The notes: a model not told the origin generated them from the letters alone. A stretch of 37,510 nucleotides of DNA from Flavobacteriales bacterium (GCA_947476955.1 CANJSS010000011.1:1-37510), one strand, 5' to 3'; positions 27,468 to 36,020 are shown, counted from the first letter of the stretch. Numbers and translations: made by a program.

Positions 27468-28421
27468 TTAGGAAAACAATGAATCTACAAATTCATGTTT
27501 ATTGAATAGTTGCAAATCTTCAATTCCTTCCCCAACACCGATGTATTTAACTGGGATTTTCATTTGATCTGAAATTCCAATCACCACGCCTCCTTTTGCA
27601 GTTCCATCCAATTTTGTAATTGCCAAAGCATTAATATCCGTAGCTAAAGAGAATTGTTTCGCTTGTTCGAATGCGTTTTGTCCTGTTGAGCCATCCAAAA
27701 CCAGCAGTATTTCATGCGGTGCATCTGGAATAACTTTTTCCATTACCCGTTTGATTTTGGTTAATTCGTTCATTAAATTAACTTTATTGTGCAACCTGCC
27801 TGCTGTATCTATTATAACCACATCTGCACCCTGAGATTTCGCAGATTGCAAAGTATCAAACGCAACGGAAGCTGGATCTGCGCCCATTCCTTGTTGAACA
27901 ATCGGCACGCCAACTCTATCCGCCCAAATTATTAATTGATCTACTGCTGCTGCTCGAAAAGTATCGGCTGCACCTAAAACTACTTTCTTTCCTGATGCTT
28001 TGAACTGGTGTGCTAATTTTCCAATTGTTGTTGTTTTTCCGACACCATTTACACCAACCACCATAATAACGTGGGGCATTCCACCGTGCTTTTCCACTTC
28101 AAAGTTACCCGTATAATCCGCATTATTTTCTTCTAACAATGCTGTAATCTCTTCTTTTAAAATTGTATTTAATTCATTCGATCCTAAAACTTTGTCCCGA
28201 GAAACACGTGCTTCAATTCTTTCAATTATCTTTAAAGTTGTATCTACGCCAACATCAGAGGTAATTAATACCTCTTCCAAATTATCCAGAACCTCATCAT
28301 CCACTTTGGATTTACCAACAATCGTTCGCGCAATCTTTGATAAGAAAGTATGTTTCGTTTTTTCAAGTCCTTTATCAAGACTTTCTTTTTTTTCTTTTGA
28401 GAACAATCCAAAAAATGCCAT
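27468..28421 (-). CDS. ftsY: Signal recognition particle receptor FtsY
   Basis: 317 residues. The NG module is complete: N-domain four-helix bundle at about 20-95, G1 P-loop GVNGVGKT at 123-130, DTFRAAAVDQL at about 153-163, DTAGRL at 205-210 and TKLDGTAKGG near 273. It receives SRP-bound ribosomes at the membrane and hydrolyses GTP. The long acidic A domain of E. coli FtsY is missing, leaving only a short basic N-terminus starting with FFGLFSK, as is common outside Proteobacteria. It lies downstream of the ribosomal-protein genes rpmB, rpmG and DUF4295, beyond a terminator-like hairpin, and upstream of the ACMSD-like gene. Confidence 0.97.
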   Translation of the reverse strand: MAFFGLFSKEKKESLDKGLEKTKHTFLSKIARTIVGKSKVDDEVLDNLEEVLITSDVGVDTTLKIIERIEARVSRDKVLGSNELNTILKEEITALLEENNADYTGNFEVEKHGGMPHVIMVVGVNGVGKTTTIGKLAHQFKASGKKVVLGAADTFRAAAVDQLIIWADRVGVPIVQQGMGADPASVAFDTLQSAKSQGADVVIIDTAGRLHNKVNLMNELTKIKRVMEKVIPDAPHEILLVLDGSTGQNAFEQAKQFSLATDINALAITKLDGTAKGGVVIGISDQMKIPVKYIGVGEGIEDLQLFNKHEFVDSLFS

Positions 28422-28471
28422 ACGGATATACTAATCGGTAATTATGAGAGATAACTAAAAGGTAAAAATAA

Positions 28472-28505
28472 GAAAAGCTTCCATTCAAATGAAAGGAAGC
28501 TTAAC
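28472..28505 (-). terminator. Terminator-like hairpin after DUF4295
   Basis: An 8-bp GC-containing stem (28475-28482 with 28495-28502) with a 12-base loop, followed on the minus strand by a T-rich stretch. It lies between the DUF4295 stop and ftsY and probably reduces read-through from the ribosomal-protein genes into ftsY. An AAAAGGTA on the plus strand (TACCTTTT on the minus, 28457-28464) could be a weak ftsY -7 box just after it. Confidence 0.65.
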
Positions 28506-28525
28506 TAAATATTTTAACGTAAGGA

Positions 28526-28681
28526 TTAGTTCTTATCGAACCACTCTTTAACTTTGTCGTTGTGAACGATTTCTTCTTTAAAAGTAAAAGAACCTGACTT
28601 TTCAGACTTGATCATTTTAATCACTTTTGTATGTTCTTTTCCGCCACCTTTTTGTAACGTTGCTACTACTTTCTTTGCCAT
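28526..28681 (-). CDS. DUF4295 protein, possible lineage-specific ribosomal protein
   Basis: 51 residues, very basic and rich in Lys, starting MAKKVVATLQKGGGKEHTKV and ending EWFDKN. The small size, basic start like L33's, and place directly after rpmG (7 bases between) in the rpmB-rpmG operon match the Bacteroidota family DUF4295. From memory, a novel small protein called bL38 was found in the Flavobacterium johnsoniae ribosome structure; this family is a good candidate for it, but I cannot confirm the identity from sequence alone. It ends just before a terminator-like hairpin. Confidence 0.85.
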   Translation of the reverse strand: MAKKVVATLQKGGGKEHTKVIKMIKSEKSGSFTFKEEIVHNDKVKEWFDKN

Positions 28682-28688
28682 GATTCAA

Positions 28689-28877
28689 TTATTTAATCTC
28701 CTTATGAACCGTCATACGCTTCAAAATAGGATTGAATTTCTTAATTTCCATACGATCAGGAGTATTCTTTCTATTCTTCGTTGTAATGTAACGAGAAGTT
28801 CCAGGTTTACCTGACTCTTTGTGCTCTGTGCACTCAAGAATTACTTGAATTCTATTACCTTTTGCTTTCTTAGCCAT
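28689..28877 (-). CDS. rpmG: 50S ribosomal protein L33
   Basis: 62 residues, matching L33 over its whole length: [23 protein letters not shown] and [19 protein letters not shown] are typical. Only one Cys (in LECTEH) is present and the CxxC pairs that bind zinc in some L33 copies are missing, so this is the zinc-independent form. It sits between rpmB (49 bases upstream) and DUF4295 (7 bases downstream). Confidence 0.97.
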   Translation of the reverse strand: MAKKAKGNRIQVILECTEHKESGKPGTSRYITTKNRKNTPDRMEIKKFNPILKRMTVHKEIK

Positions 28878-28896
28878 TTCTATACTTTTTTACAGT

Positions 28897-28917
28897 CTAC
28901 CGTTTCACAACGGGTAG
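28897..28917 (-). other. Intercistronic hairpin between rpmB and rpmG
   Basis: An 8-bp stem (28897-28904 with 28909-28917, one bulged base) and a 4-base loop in the short gap between the two ribosomal-protein genes. On the minus strand it is not followed by a T run, so it is unlikely to end transcription. It may set the mRNA processing or stability between L28 and L33. Confidence 0.45.
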
Positions 28918-28926
28918 AACTAAGGA

Positions 28927-29163
28927 TTATTTTAGATAGCCTTTCTCGCGTGCTTCTTTTATGCAAGCGGAAATACCTTTCTTGTTAATTGTTCTTAACG
29001 CTGAAGTTGAAATTTTCAACGTAACGAAACGATCTTCATCAGGAAGAAAAAACTTCTTGGAGATTAAATTCGGGTAGAATTTACGTTTCGTTTTGCGGTT
29101 GGAGTGAGAAACATTATTCCCTACCATTACCGATTTACCCGTAAGTTGACAAACTCGTGACAT
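28927..29163 (-). CDS. rpmB: 50S ribosomal protein L28
   Basis: 78 residues, full length. It shows the L28 pattern: [25 protein letters not shown], then the strand with [18 protein letters not shown] and a basic end. The start ATG is preceded by about 70 AT-rich bases downstream of cinA. A TTACTTTG stretch there is a one-mismatch -7 box, so rpmB may begin its own operon with rpmG and DUF4295. Confidence 0.97.
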   Translation of the reverse strand: MSRVCQLTGKSVMVGNNVSHSNRKTKRKFYPNLISKKFFLPDEDRFVTLKISTSALRTINKKGISACIKEAREKGYLK

Positions 29164-29236
29164 CTATTATTGTTTTATCCTTATTCTAAAATGGGTTGCA
29201 AAGTAACTACTTATTTCCTAAATCTACAAGTAAATA

Positions 29237-30490
29237 CTACTTTTTTTCAATTATTAACCCTAAAAGCTCGCATCTCACTAAATTTAAGGCGGTTAGAACT
29301 GTCATTTGGATATTTCTTTCTCGCTCATCTCCAAATTGAAACTGAAAAGAATGGGTTCTTTCCGCCAATGAAATCGCAATAAAGACTAATCCAACCGGTT
29401 TTTGAATTGTTCCACCGTCCGGACCTGCAACTCCAGAAGTTGCAATGCACAAATCAACTCCCAATTTTTCTCTGCCATTTTTAGCCATTTGCTCAACAAC
29501 TTGCTTGCTAACCGCGCCAAATTCGGCTAAATTAGTTGCAGAAACGCCAACTAGTCGTTGTTTTAATTCGTTGCTATATGTTAAAAAACTCCCAGAAAAA
29601 TAGTCCGATGCGCCTGCAATTGCGATAATACTATGGGCTAAAGCTCCTCCAGTGCAGCTTTCTACTGTTCCTATCTTCAACTTTTTTTTACGCAACAAAT
29701 CGCCAACAATCTGTGGCAATGTATCTTCCTCTTCTCCAAAAATATAGCGCGGGAACCTATCTTTCAACACCGTTAAATAGGCGTTTATCTCTTCTTTTCG
29801 TGAAATTCCTTCGTAAGACGTAATGCGCAGTTTCACGAGTCCTGGAGAAGGTAAATAAGCGAGTTCCAATCCACTTTCTCTTACTTCATTCTCCCAGCTG
29901 GCGATACTTTCTGCTAAAAAGGACTCACCTATTCCTTGCGTCAAAATGGTTTTGTGGTAAATTCCTTCCAATTCGAAACGTTGTTTCAAGCGAGGAAAAA
30001 CCTCATCCAACATGATTCCTTTCATTTCATAAGGAACACCAGGCATACTGATCAGAACTTTTTCCGAATGATTAAACCACATCCCTGCGGCAGTTCCGTT
30101 TAAATTTGGCAAAATTTCACATTTTTGCGGTAATTCGGCCTGTCGTATATTAGATTCGAGCATTGGGCGATTGCGCCGTGAGAAAAAACCTTCTATTTGC
30201 TGCAATGTTGGTAGGTGAATCTCCAATTCTGTATCAAAATATTCGCACAATGTGTGTTTTGTAATATCGTCTTTTGTAGGACCTAAGCCACCGGTTACTA
30301 ATAGTATATCACTGCGTAAAAATGCTGCATCAATTGCATGTATAATCGCTGATTTGTCATCTGAAATAGTCGTAACATGCACCACACGTAATCCAATTTT
30401 TGAGCATTGCTGACCAAGCCAAGTTGCATTGGTGTTTACCGTTTGACCAATCAATAATTCGTCACCAATCGATAGAATTTCAACTTTCAT
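29237..30490 (-). CDS. cinA: CinA-like protein (competence/damage-inducible) with nicotinamide-nucleotide amidase domain
   Basis: 417 residues from the ATG at 30490, chosen over an ATG 33 bases upstream because the protein family begins with MKVEILSIGDELLIG. N-terminal MPT-binding/COG1058 domain: TGGLGPTKDDITK at about 66-78 and MPGVPYEMKG. C-terminal PncC amidase domain: ESCTGGALAHSI, FGAVS and SGVAGPDGG, the catalytic residues of the enzyme that deamidates nicotinamide mononucleotide for NAD recycling. The start overlaps the end of the rlmD-like gene by 11 bases, so the two are translationally coupled. Confidence 0.94.
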   Translation of the reverse strand: MKVEILSIGDELLIGQTVNTNATWLGQQCSKIGLRVVHVTTISDDKSAIIHAIDAAFLRSDILLVTGGLGPTKDDITKHTLCEYFDTELEIHLPTLQQIEGFFSRRNRPMLESNIRQAELPQKCEILPNLNGTAAGMWFNHSEKVLISMPGVPYEMKGIMLDEVFPRLKQRFELEGIYHKTILTQGIGESFLAESIASWENEVRESGLELAYLPSPGLVKLRITSYEGISRKEEINAYLTVLKDRFPRYIFGEEEDTLPQIVGDLLRKKKLKIGTVESCTGGALAHSIIAIAGASDYFSGSFLTYSNELKQRLVGVSATNLAEFGAVSKQVVEQMAKNGREKLGVDLCIATSGVAGPDGGTIQKPVGLVFIAISLAERTHSFQFQFGDERERNIQMTVLTALNLVRCELLGLIIEKK

Positions 30491-31922
30491 GCGTTCGCAG
30501 TTTAAATTTTGCAATCGATTCAATATGACCGGTATGTGGAAATTGGTCTACCAAAGAAATTTTTTCCAATGCATAACCGGCTTTTGCTAATGTTTCAGCA
30601 TCTCTTGCTTGTGTAGATGGATTGCAAGAGATGTAAACGATATTCTCTGCTCCCAATTCGATTGTTTTAAGCAATGTCTTTGGTGCAATTCCAGCGCGCG
30701 GCGGATCTAAAATTATTGTTGAAATCGTTCCTATATATTCAGGGTGTTCTTTCAGAAATTTCCCGACATCTGCTGCATAAAAATTTATTCCATGGATGTT
30801 ATTTCTTTTGCAGTTTCTTTTTGCATCTTCAATTGCTTCTGCGACGATATCCACGCCAACAATCTCCACATTTGCTTTTCGAGTGGATAGAATTTGTCCA
30901 ATTGTTCCTGTTCCGCAAAACAAGTCCATCACTACTTTTCCTTCCGGAATTTCTTCCTCAAAAACATAGTTCAAGGCTTTGGTATACAATTTTTCGGCAC
31001 TTTTGGGATTCGTCTGAAAAAAGCTTTCCATGGAAATTTCAAAATTCAATCCCAATAATTTTTCAACGACCACTGCTTCCCCGCAGACCAATTTCCATTG
31101 GCCATTTTCTATTTTCGAGCGGTCGGCAACATTGTCGTTTACTGTATGTTGAAATCCAGCAAGTCGTTTCCCTAATTTTTCTTTCAGAAAATCTGCAAAT
31201 GCTGCTACGTCAAAGATTTCAATTCCATCTGAGGAAGTTACTAAATTTAACAATAACTGATCGTGCTCAAAGGATTTACGGACGACTATATGTCTAAAAA
31301 AACCTTCTTTTTTTGGTGGATGCCAAGCTGGCAAGCCAGTTTTTTGAAGAAAAACTCTAACATCTTTTAGGATTGTTTCCCACTGTTCATCAAATAAGCC
31401 GCTAGGTTTGTTTAAACTTTCCACCTTCCACCAAGTTCCACGTCGTTTGAAACCCAGGGCAAAGGCACCATCTTTTTCTTCGCCCGTTTCTAAATCGTGT
31501 TCAATAGTTGAAAAACTATATTCCATTTTATTACGATAATAGTAATGGTTTGGAGAAGATATAAATTCATCAAATCGCTCATTTAAATCGCGAATATTAG
31601 AAATTCTGCTAAAAACCTCTAAGGTTGAATTTTTCTTGTATTCTTCTTGCAGTTCAATTGGCACAAAAATATATGGTCCGCCTGAAATCTCTTGAAAAGG
31701 TAAAATAACTTCCTCTTTTGATCGCCGAATAATATCTTGGAATTTCGCTTCAGCGTGGCGTTTTCTTTTTTTCTCAATTTTGGCTCTAACCAATTGGCCA
31801 GGAAAGGTATTATCAACAAAAACTACATATTGACCGTTTTCAGTTTCTACCCTGGCTATTCCGCGCCCTCCGAAGGCATAATCGGAAATTTCTAATTCTA
31901 CACTATCCCCTCTTTGAAACAC
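30480..31922 (-). CDS. RlmD/TrmA-family RNA (uracil-5-)-methyltransferase lacking Fe-S cysteines
   Basis: 480 residues. N-terminal TRAM RNA-binding domain at about 1-60 (GDSVELEISDYAFGGRGIAR). The methyltransferase core has DLFCGTGTIG at 333-342, DPPRAG at 406-411, the catalytic Cys433 in SCNPST and the general-base region HIES near 466. RumA/RlmD enzymes methylate uracil-5 in 23S rRNA, so that is the likely job. The oddity: in this family an iron-sulfur cluster is held by cysteines near residues 74-100 and at about 170, but this protein has no Cys before residue 280; the site reads ISGGPYIFVP and NKPSG. It begins 34 bases after lpxA, and cinA overlaps its end. Confidence 0.88.
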   Translation of the reverse strand: MFQRGDSVELEISDYAFGGRGIARVETENGQYVVFVDNTFPGQLVRAKIEKKRKRHAEAKFQDIIRRSKEEVILPFQEISGGPYIFVPIELQEEYKKNSTLEVFSRISNIRDLNERFDEFISSPNHYYYRNKMEYSFSTIEHDLETGEEKDGAFALGFKRRGTWWKVESLNKPSGLFDEQWETILKDVRVFLQKTGLPAWHPPKKEGFFRHIVVRKSFEHDQLLLNLVTSSDGIEIFDVAAFADFLKEKLGKRLAGFQHTVNDNVADRSKIENGQWKLVCGEAVVVEKLLGLNFEISMESFFQTNPKSAEKLYTKALNYVFEEEIPEGKVVMDLFCGTGTIGQILSTRKANVEIVGVDIVAEAIEDAKRNCKRNNIHGINFYAADVGKFLKEHPEYIGTISTIILDPPRAGIAPKTLLKTIELGAENIVYISCNPSTQARDAETLAKAGYALEKISLVDQFPHTGHIESIAKFKLRTHES

Positions 31923-31944
31923 GCTTGCTGGATTTAATTTTTGG

Positions 31945-31952
31945 CAAAGATA
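31945..31952 (-). promoter_or_regulatory. -7 promoter box for the rlmD-like gene
   Basis: TATCTTTG on the minus strand, an exact TAnnTTTG match in the 34-base gap after lpxA, 22 bases before the ATG. A TTCG about 17 bases further upstream could be a weak -33. It suggests the rlmD-cinA pair is transcribed separately from the lpx operon. Confidence 0.55.
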
Positions 31953-31956
31953 CCAA

Positions 31957-32733
31957 TTAAATCATCCCGCGAATAATTCCTTTATCCGAAGATTCCACGA
32001 AATCCAAGATCAATTTACGGATAGCAGTATCGGGCATTGATTCTTTAATTGCAGTAATTCCTTTAGAAATATTGTTATTCTGAACGTATAAAAGGCGATA
32101 AATATCTTCAATTTCTCTCACTTGATCATCTGAATAACCTCTTCTACGGATTCCAACAGAATTTACACCCGCAAATGTCAAAGGTTCTCGCGCCGCTTTT
32201 ATGAATGGAGGAATATCTTTACGAATTAATGACGCGCCTCCAATAAATGTATGTGCACCGATGTGGGAGAATTGCTGCGCTGCAACTTTTCCTTCCAAAA
32301 TCGCATAATCGTCTATTACGACATGTCCAGATAATCCAACATAACTTGCTAAAATGACATTGTTTCCCAACTGGCAATCGTGCGCTACGTGCACATACGT
32401 CATTAACAAACAGTTATTTCCGATTCGTGTTGCCAATCTATCTTTTGTTCCTCGGTGAATCGTTACGCATTCTCGAATAATAGTATTATTTCCAATCTCC
32501 ACGGTTGTATATTCCCCATCAAATTTTAAATCTTGTGGGATAACACCTATCACAGCGCCAGGGAAAATCTCGCAATTTTCTCCAATTCGAGTTCCTGGAT
32601 AAATAGTAACATTTGGATGGATTTTTGTTTTAGCACCAATTACTACATCTTCATAAACTGTAGAAAACGGTTCAATAATCACGTTTTCACCTAATTTGGC
32701 GTCCGACGAAACATGTGCTAAGTTACTTACCAT
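31957..32733 (-). CDS. lpxA: Acyl-ACP-UDP-N-acetylglucosamine O-acyltransferase LpxA
   Basis: 258 residues. It performs the first acylation of UDP-GlcNAc in lipid A synthesis in the cytoplasm. Left-handed beta-helix of hexapeptide repeats at 5-185; catalytic His118 in HVAHDCQLGN (H125 in E. coli); IGAHTFIGGAS near 155-165; then the C-terminal helical domain with GVNSVGIRRRGYS. It is the last of three lpx genes, 4 bases after lpxC-fabZ. Confidence 0.97.
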   Translation of the reverse strand: MVSNLAHVSSDAKLGENVIIEPFSTVYEDVVIGAKTKIHPNVTIYPGTRIGENCEIFPGAVIGVIPQDLKFDGEYTTVEIGNNTIIRECVTIHRGTKDRLATRIGNNCLLMTYVHVAHDCQLGNNVILASYVGLSGHVVIDDYAILEGKVAAQQFSHIGAHTFIGGASLIRKDIPPFIKAAREPLTFAGVNSVGIRRRGYSDDQVREIEDIYRLLYVQNNNISKGITAIKESMPDTAIRKLILDFVESSDKGIIRGMI

Positions 32734-32737
32734 TTGA

Positions 32738-34135
32738 TTATTTATCCTTGATTATTTGCGCCAACATTTCTGCTTCCACTACTAGTTTACCATTTACAAA
32801 AGCCCTTCCAATCATTTCAACCAAGCCTCTTCGTATTGGCGAAAGTAAAGATAATTCAAATACTACTGTATCCCCAGGTACAACTTTTTGTTTGAATTTC
32901 ACCTTATCAATTTTCATGAAATACGTTGAATACAAATGTGGATCTTCCACTTTACTCAAAGCAAAGATTCCGCCAACTTGCGCCATTGCTTCAATTTGAA
33001 GAACGCCAGGAAAAACGGGATTACCAGGGAAATGTCCAGTAAAAATAGGCTCATTCATAGTGATGTTTTTTACACCAATAATTGAATTCTCATTGATCTC
33101 CATGATTTTATCCACCATTAAAAACGGATAACGGTGGGGCAATATTTTCTCTATGTCGCATGTCGTATATAAAGGATCTTTTGTTAAATCAAATTTCCTC
33201 CCTGCTTGTTCTTGCTTTTTAATTTGATCTTTTAACACCTTTGCGAAGCGTACATTTCCAAAATGACCAGGGCGAGCGGCAAGAATATGTGCTTTAATTG
33301 GTTTTCCAACTAATGCTAAATCGCCAACAATATCCAATAACTTATGTCTTGCAGGCTCATTTTCAAATTGCAATTTCGTACTATTTAAAACACCGATTCC
33401 ATCAATTGAAATTTTCAAATCTTCCTTACCCAGCAATTTTGCTAGTCGATTTAATTCTTCTTGACTGACATCTGTGCGCTCAACTAAAACAATTGCATTG
33501 TCCAAGTCTCCTCCTTTTATAAGATTATTGGTTGCAAGAAATTCTAATTCCCGCAAAAACACAAAAGTTCTACACGCTGCAAAATGCTCTTTAAATTCGC
33601 CGATATTATACATCGAAGCATGCTGAGTGCCTAAAACAGGTGATTTGTAATCTACCATAACTGTAATGCGGTAGTTTTGATCTGGAACAGCTAAAAATTC
33701 AATTCCTTTTTCGGTATCTTCCCAGGGAATAATTTCATCCAAAATAAAATATTCTCTAGCCGAAAGTTGCTCCTCGTAACCAACTTCCTCAATCGCCTTA
33801 ACAAACGTCAAGGAACTTCCATCCATTATGGGAACTTCCGGTGCATCTATTTTTATTAACGCATTATCGACCTGACAGCCATAAAGTGCAGCAAGAATAT
33901 GTTCTGTGGTATACACGCGTGCTCCTTTGTATTCAAGCGTTGTTCCTCGATCCGTTGCCACAACTAAATCAACATCTGCTTTAATAATTGGTTCACCCTC
34001 TAAATCAACGCGCTGAAATTTGTAACCGTGGTTATCCGGAGCCGGACAAATCTCAACTGTTACTTTCTCACCAGTGTGCAAGCCAATACCTTGCAATTTA
34101 ATTGCACTTTTTAATGTTCGTTGCTGTTCAATCAT
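32738..34135 (-). CDS. lpxC: Bifunctional LpxC deacetylase / FabZ 3-hydroxyacyl-ACP dehydratase
   Basis: 465 residues, a fusion known in Bacteroidota. N-terminal LpxC (1-305): zinc ligands His79, His264 and Asp268, and the base His291 in GHFGN, which deacetylates UDP-3-O-acyl-GlcNAc, the committed step of lipid A synthesis. C-terminal FabZ (about 325-465): hotdog domain with the catalytic His368 in TGHFPGNPVFPGV and Glu382 in IEAMAQ, the dehydratase of fatty-acid synthesis. Both active sites are complete. Joining them may balance use of 3-hydroxyacyl-ACP between lipid A and phospholipid. Gaps to lpxD and lpxA are 6 and 4 bases. Confidence 0.97.
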   Translation of the reverse strand: MIEQQRTLKSAIKLQGIGLHTGEKVTVEICPAPDNHGYKFQRVDLEGEPIIKADVDLVVATDRGTTLEYKGARVYTTEHILAALYGCQVDNALIKIDAPEVPIMDGSSLTFVKAIEEVGYEEQLSAREYFILDEIIPWEDTEKGIEFLAVPDQNYRITVMVDYKSPVLGTQHASMYNIGEFKEHFAACRTFVFLRELEFLATNNLIKGGDLDNAIVLVERTDVSQEELNRLAKLLGKEDLKISIDGIGVLNSTKLQFENEPARHKLLDIVGDLALVGKPIKAHILAARPGHFGNVRFAKVLKDQIKKQEQAGRKFDLTKDPLYTTCDIEKILPHRYPFLMVDKIMEINENSIIGVKNITMNEPIFTGHFPGNPVFPGVLQIEAMAQVGGIFALSKVEDPHLYSTYFMKIDKVKFKQKVVPGDTVVFELSLLSPIRRGLVEMIGRAFVNGKLVVEAEMLAQIIKDK

Positions 34136-34141
34136 GTATAA

Positions 34142-35182
34142 CTATTCTTTCGTTAATTCTTTTAGTTTTTTATCCAACTCATTTAATTTGGTAAGGATAA
34201 AAGGTAATTTTCTGAAACCAAAATAAGATTTTTTATAATCTTCAAGCGGAATACCGGGTGATCCCATCAATGTTGCAGCTTTTTTAACGGAAGAAGGGAT
34301 TCCAGATTGGGCAACGATTTTTGTTCCATCTGCAATATTTAAATGACCACTAATTCCTGCTTGACCTCCAATCATGACATTTTCTCCAATTTTTGCAGAT
34401 CCAGCAATTCCAACTTGTGCTGCCATTGCTGTATTTTTACCAATTTCAACGTTGTGTGCAATCTGACATAGGTTATCAATCTTCACTCCTTTTCGGATAA
34501 TTGTAGAACCCATTGTCGCTCTATCTATGGTAGAATTCGAACCAACTTCAACGTTGTCCTCCAAAATTACATTTCCGATTTGTGGAACTTTCTGGTATTC
34601 CCCATTTTGATCTGGAGCAAAACCAAATCCATCTGCACCAATTACGACTCCAGCGTGTATGATGCAATTATTTCCGATTTTACATTCCGCATAGATAGCT
34701 GCACCTGGATGAATTACACAGTCATTTCCGATTTCTACATTTTCACCGATATATACATTCGGGTAAATACTAACATTGTTTCCAATTTTTGCATTTTCGC
34801 CGATATAAGCAAATGCTCCCAAATACAAATCAACTCCTATTTGAGCGTTTCCAGAGATAAAAGAAGGTGTTTCAATTACAGGCTGTTTTTTGCTCATTTG
34901 ACTATAAACTTCCAGTAATTTTGCAAAGCAAGAATACGCATCATCCACTTTGACTAAAGTCAGTGTTGCAGGCAGTGGTTTATTAGGCTCAAATGTTTTA
35001 TTTACAATACAAATAGAGGAATTAGTTGTGTAGATATATTCTTCATATTTAGGATTGGATAAAAAGGAAAGTGTTCCAGGTTGACCTTCTTCAATTTTGG
35101 CCAAACCCGCAACTAGTGCGTTTGGATCACCAACTACATCTCCGTGGAGAATACCTGCTATTTGTTCGGCTGAAAATTCCAT
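34142..35182 (-). CDS. lpxD: UDP-3-O-acylglucosamine N-acyltransferase LpxD
   Basis: 346 residues. It adds the second 3-hydroxyacyl chain in lipid A synthesis. N-terminal uridine-binding domain (1-100), then hexapeptide-repeat beta-helix (about 105-300) with the catalytic His243 in IAHNVEIG and the family stretch [10 protein letters not shown] near 181-190, then a C-terminal helix. It leads the lpxD-lpxC/fabZ-lpxA operon, and the promoter box ends 4 bases before the ATG, so a leaderless mRNA is likely. Confidence 0.97.
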   Translation of the reverse strand: MEFSAEQIAGILHGDVVGDPNALVAGLAKIEEGQPGTLSFLSNPKYEEYIYTTNSSICIVNKTFEPNKPLPATLTLVKVDDAYSCFAKLLEVYSQMSKKQPVIETPSFISGNAQIGVDLYLGAFAYIGENAKIGNNVSIYPNVYIGENVEIGNDCVIHPGAAIYAECKIGNNCIIHAGVVIGADGFGFAPDQNGEYQKVPQIGNVILEDNVEVGSNSTIDRATMGSTIIRKGVKIDNLCQIAHNVEIGKNTAMAAQVGIAGSAKIGENVMIGGQAGISGHLNIADGTKIVAQSGIPSSVKKAATLMGSPGIPLEDYKKSYFGFRKLPFILTKLNELDKKLKELTKE

Positions 35183-35186
35183 TTTC

Positions 35187-35194
35187 CAAAGGTA
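35187..35194 (-). promoter_or_regulatory. -7 promoter box for the lpx operon
   Basis: TACCTTTG on the minus strand, an exact TAnnTTTG match ending 4 bases before the lpxD ATG. A TTTG lies about 25 bases further upstream, somewhat too far for a standard -33. Confidence 0.55.
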
Positions 35195-35256
35195 TTAAAA
35201 CTTATTAATCGTGTTTTTGCAAAACGGCGTTTTTATCAACACCGAAGGTTTAATAG

Positions 35257-35982
35257 CTATTTACAATCGTTGTCAAACGGTAGTTCAAACGCGGTAATGT
35301 TAATTTTATTTTTATACCAAATTGCTTTGCACCCAATTTCACGGTTTTTCTTATCGATAAAAACTATAAAATGCTCTGGTTTTGGTCGAATACCATATTG
35401 GGTTTTTGAAAAGTCAATTCTTCCATTTTTTTTAATCAAACTAAAAATATCAAGTGCATTGATAAGTCCAAGCGCCTCTTGTTGGCACGTAACAAAATTA
35501 GATGTATCCGCAAAAATTAAATTTTCTTCCTTTGGGAAATGCAAAATCTCTCCAAATCCAGAAGTTGAGTTTTTTACTTTGTAAGCTGCTTTTTCGGAAA
35601 CATTTTGAGCCGTTTTTTTAGCGAAATGAACTTCAGAAATAAAACTTTCTTTCGGCAGTGTAAAGAAAAAACTAATTACTCCCTTGGAATCAAATTCTTT
35701 CTCGATTAAGTAAACTTTTGTTTGACCTTGTTTTGCACTTTTATCGAAAATTACTTCTCCATCGTTCAAAACGTTAATAATATCTTCTTTTGTAAGATTC
35801 TTTGCCCGCATCAATTTCAGTTGAGATTCAGGCAAAACGATTACCCGATCCAAGAAACTATTTTTCACTCTGTTTGCAGGTAACCAAGAACAACCTCGAT
35901 TTTGGAAGAAAAAGAAAACAAAAAAAAGTCCGATTCCGAAACCTATTCCATAATATTTTAACCGACGTATAAATGAGTCCAT
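35257..35982 (-). CDS. Membrane-anchored protein of unknown function, possible DUF4258-like region
   Basis: 241 residues from ATG 35982, chosen over an in-frame ATG at 36039 because a TATCTTTG promoter box lies between them. The N-terminus MDSFIRRLKYYGIGFGIG leads into one membrane helix (about 10-28). The body is soluble and mixed alpha/beta, with NLTKEDIINVLNDGEVIFD and a following strand pattern that faintly recalls DUF4258. Proteins with this start and a GCSW or TSC motif after the helix recur in Flavobacteriales, so I regard it as a real conserved gene, but the function is unknown. The gene sits between thioredoxin and lpxD. Confidence 0.7.
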   Translation of the reverse strand: MDSFIRRLKYYGIGFGIGLFFVFFFFQNRGCSWLPANRVKNSFLDRVIVLPESQLKLMRAKNLTKEDIINVLNDGEVIFDKSAKQGQTKVYLIEKEFDSKGVISFFFTLPKESFISEVHFAKKTAQNVSEKAAYKVKNSTSGFGEILHFPKEENLIFADTSNFVTCQQEALGLINALDIFSLIKKNGRIDFSKTQYGIRPKPEHFIVFIDKKNREIGCKAIWYKNKINITAFELPFDNDCK

Positions 35983-35996
35983 TTGAAAATTTTCTG

Positions 35997-36004
35997 CAAA
36001 GATA
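35997..36004 (-). promoter_or_regulatory. -7 promoter box for the membrane-anchored protein
   Basis: TATCTTTG on the minus strand, an exact TAnnTTTG match, 14 bases before ATG 35982 and inside the longer alternative reading frame, which it argues against. Confidence 0.6.
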
Positions 36005-36020
36005 CGAAAGACTTTGACGC

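Noticed and set aside
30491-30523. Eleven-residue longer CinA N-terminus
   Set aside because: The CinA family begins MKVEILSIGDELL; the longer start would run further into the rlmD-like gene without adding family sequence.
30674-31297. Plus-strand open frame of 207 residues
   Set aside because: It lies wholly antisense to the rlmD-like gene, whose product is well conserved in domain order; the antisense product has no recognisable domain.
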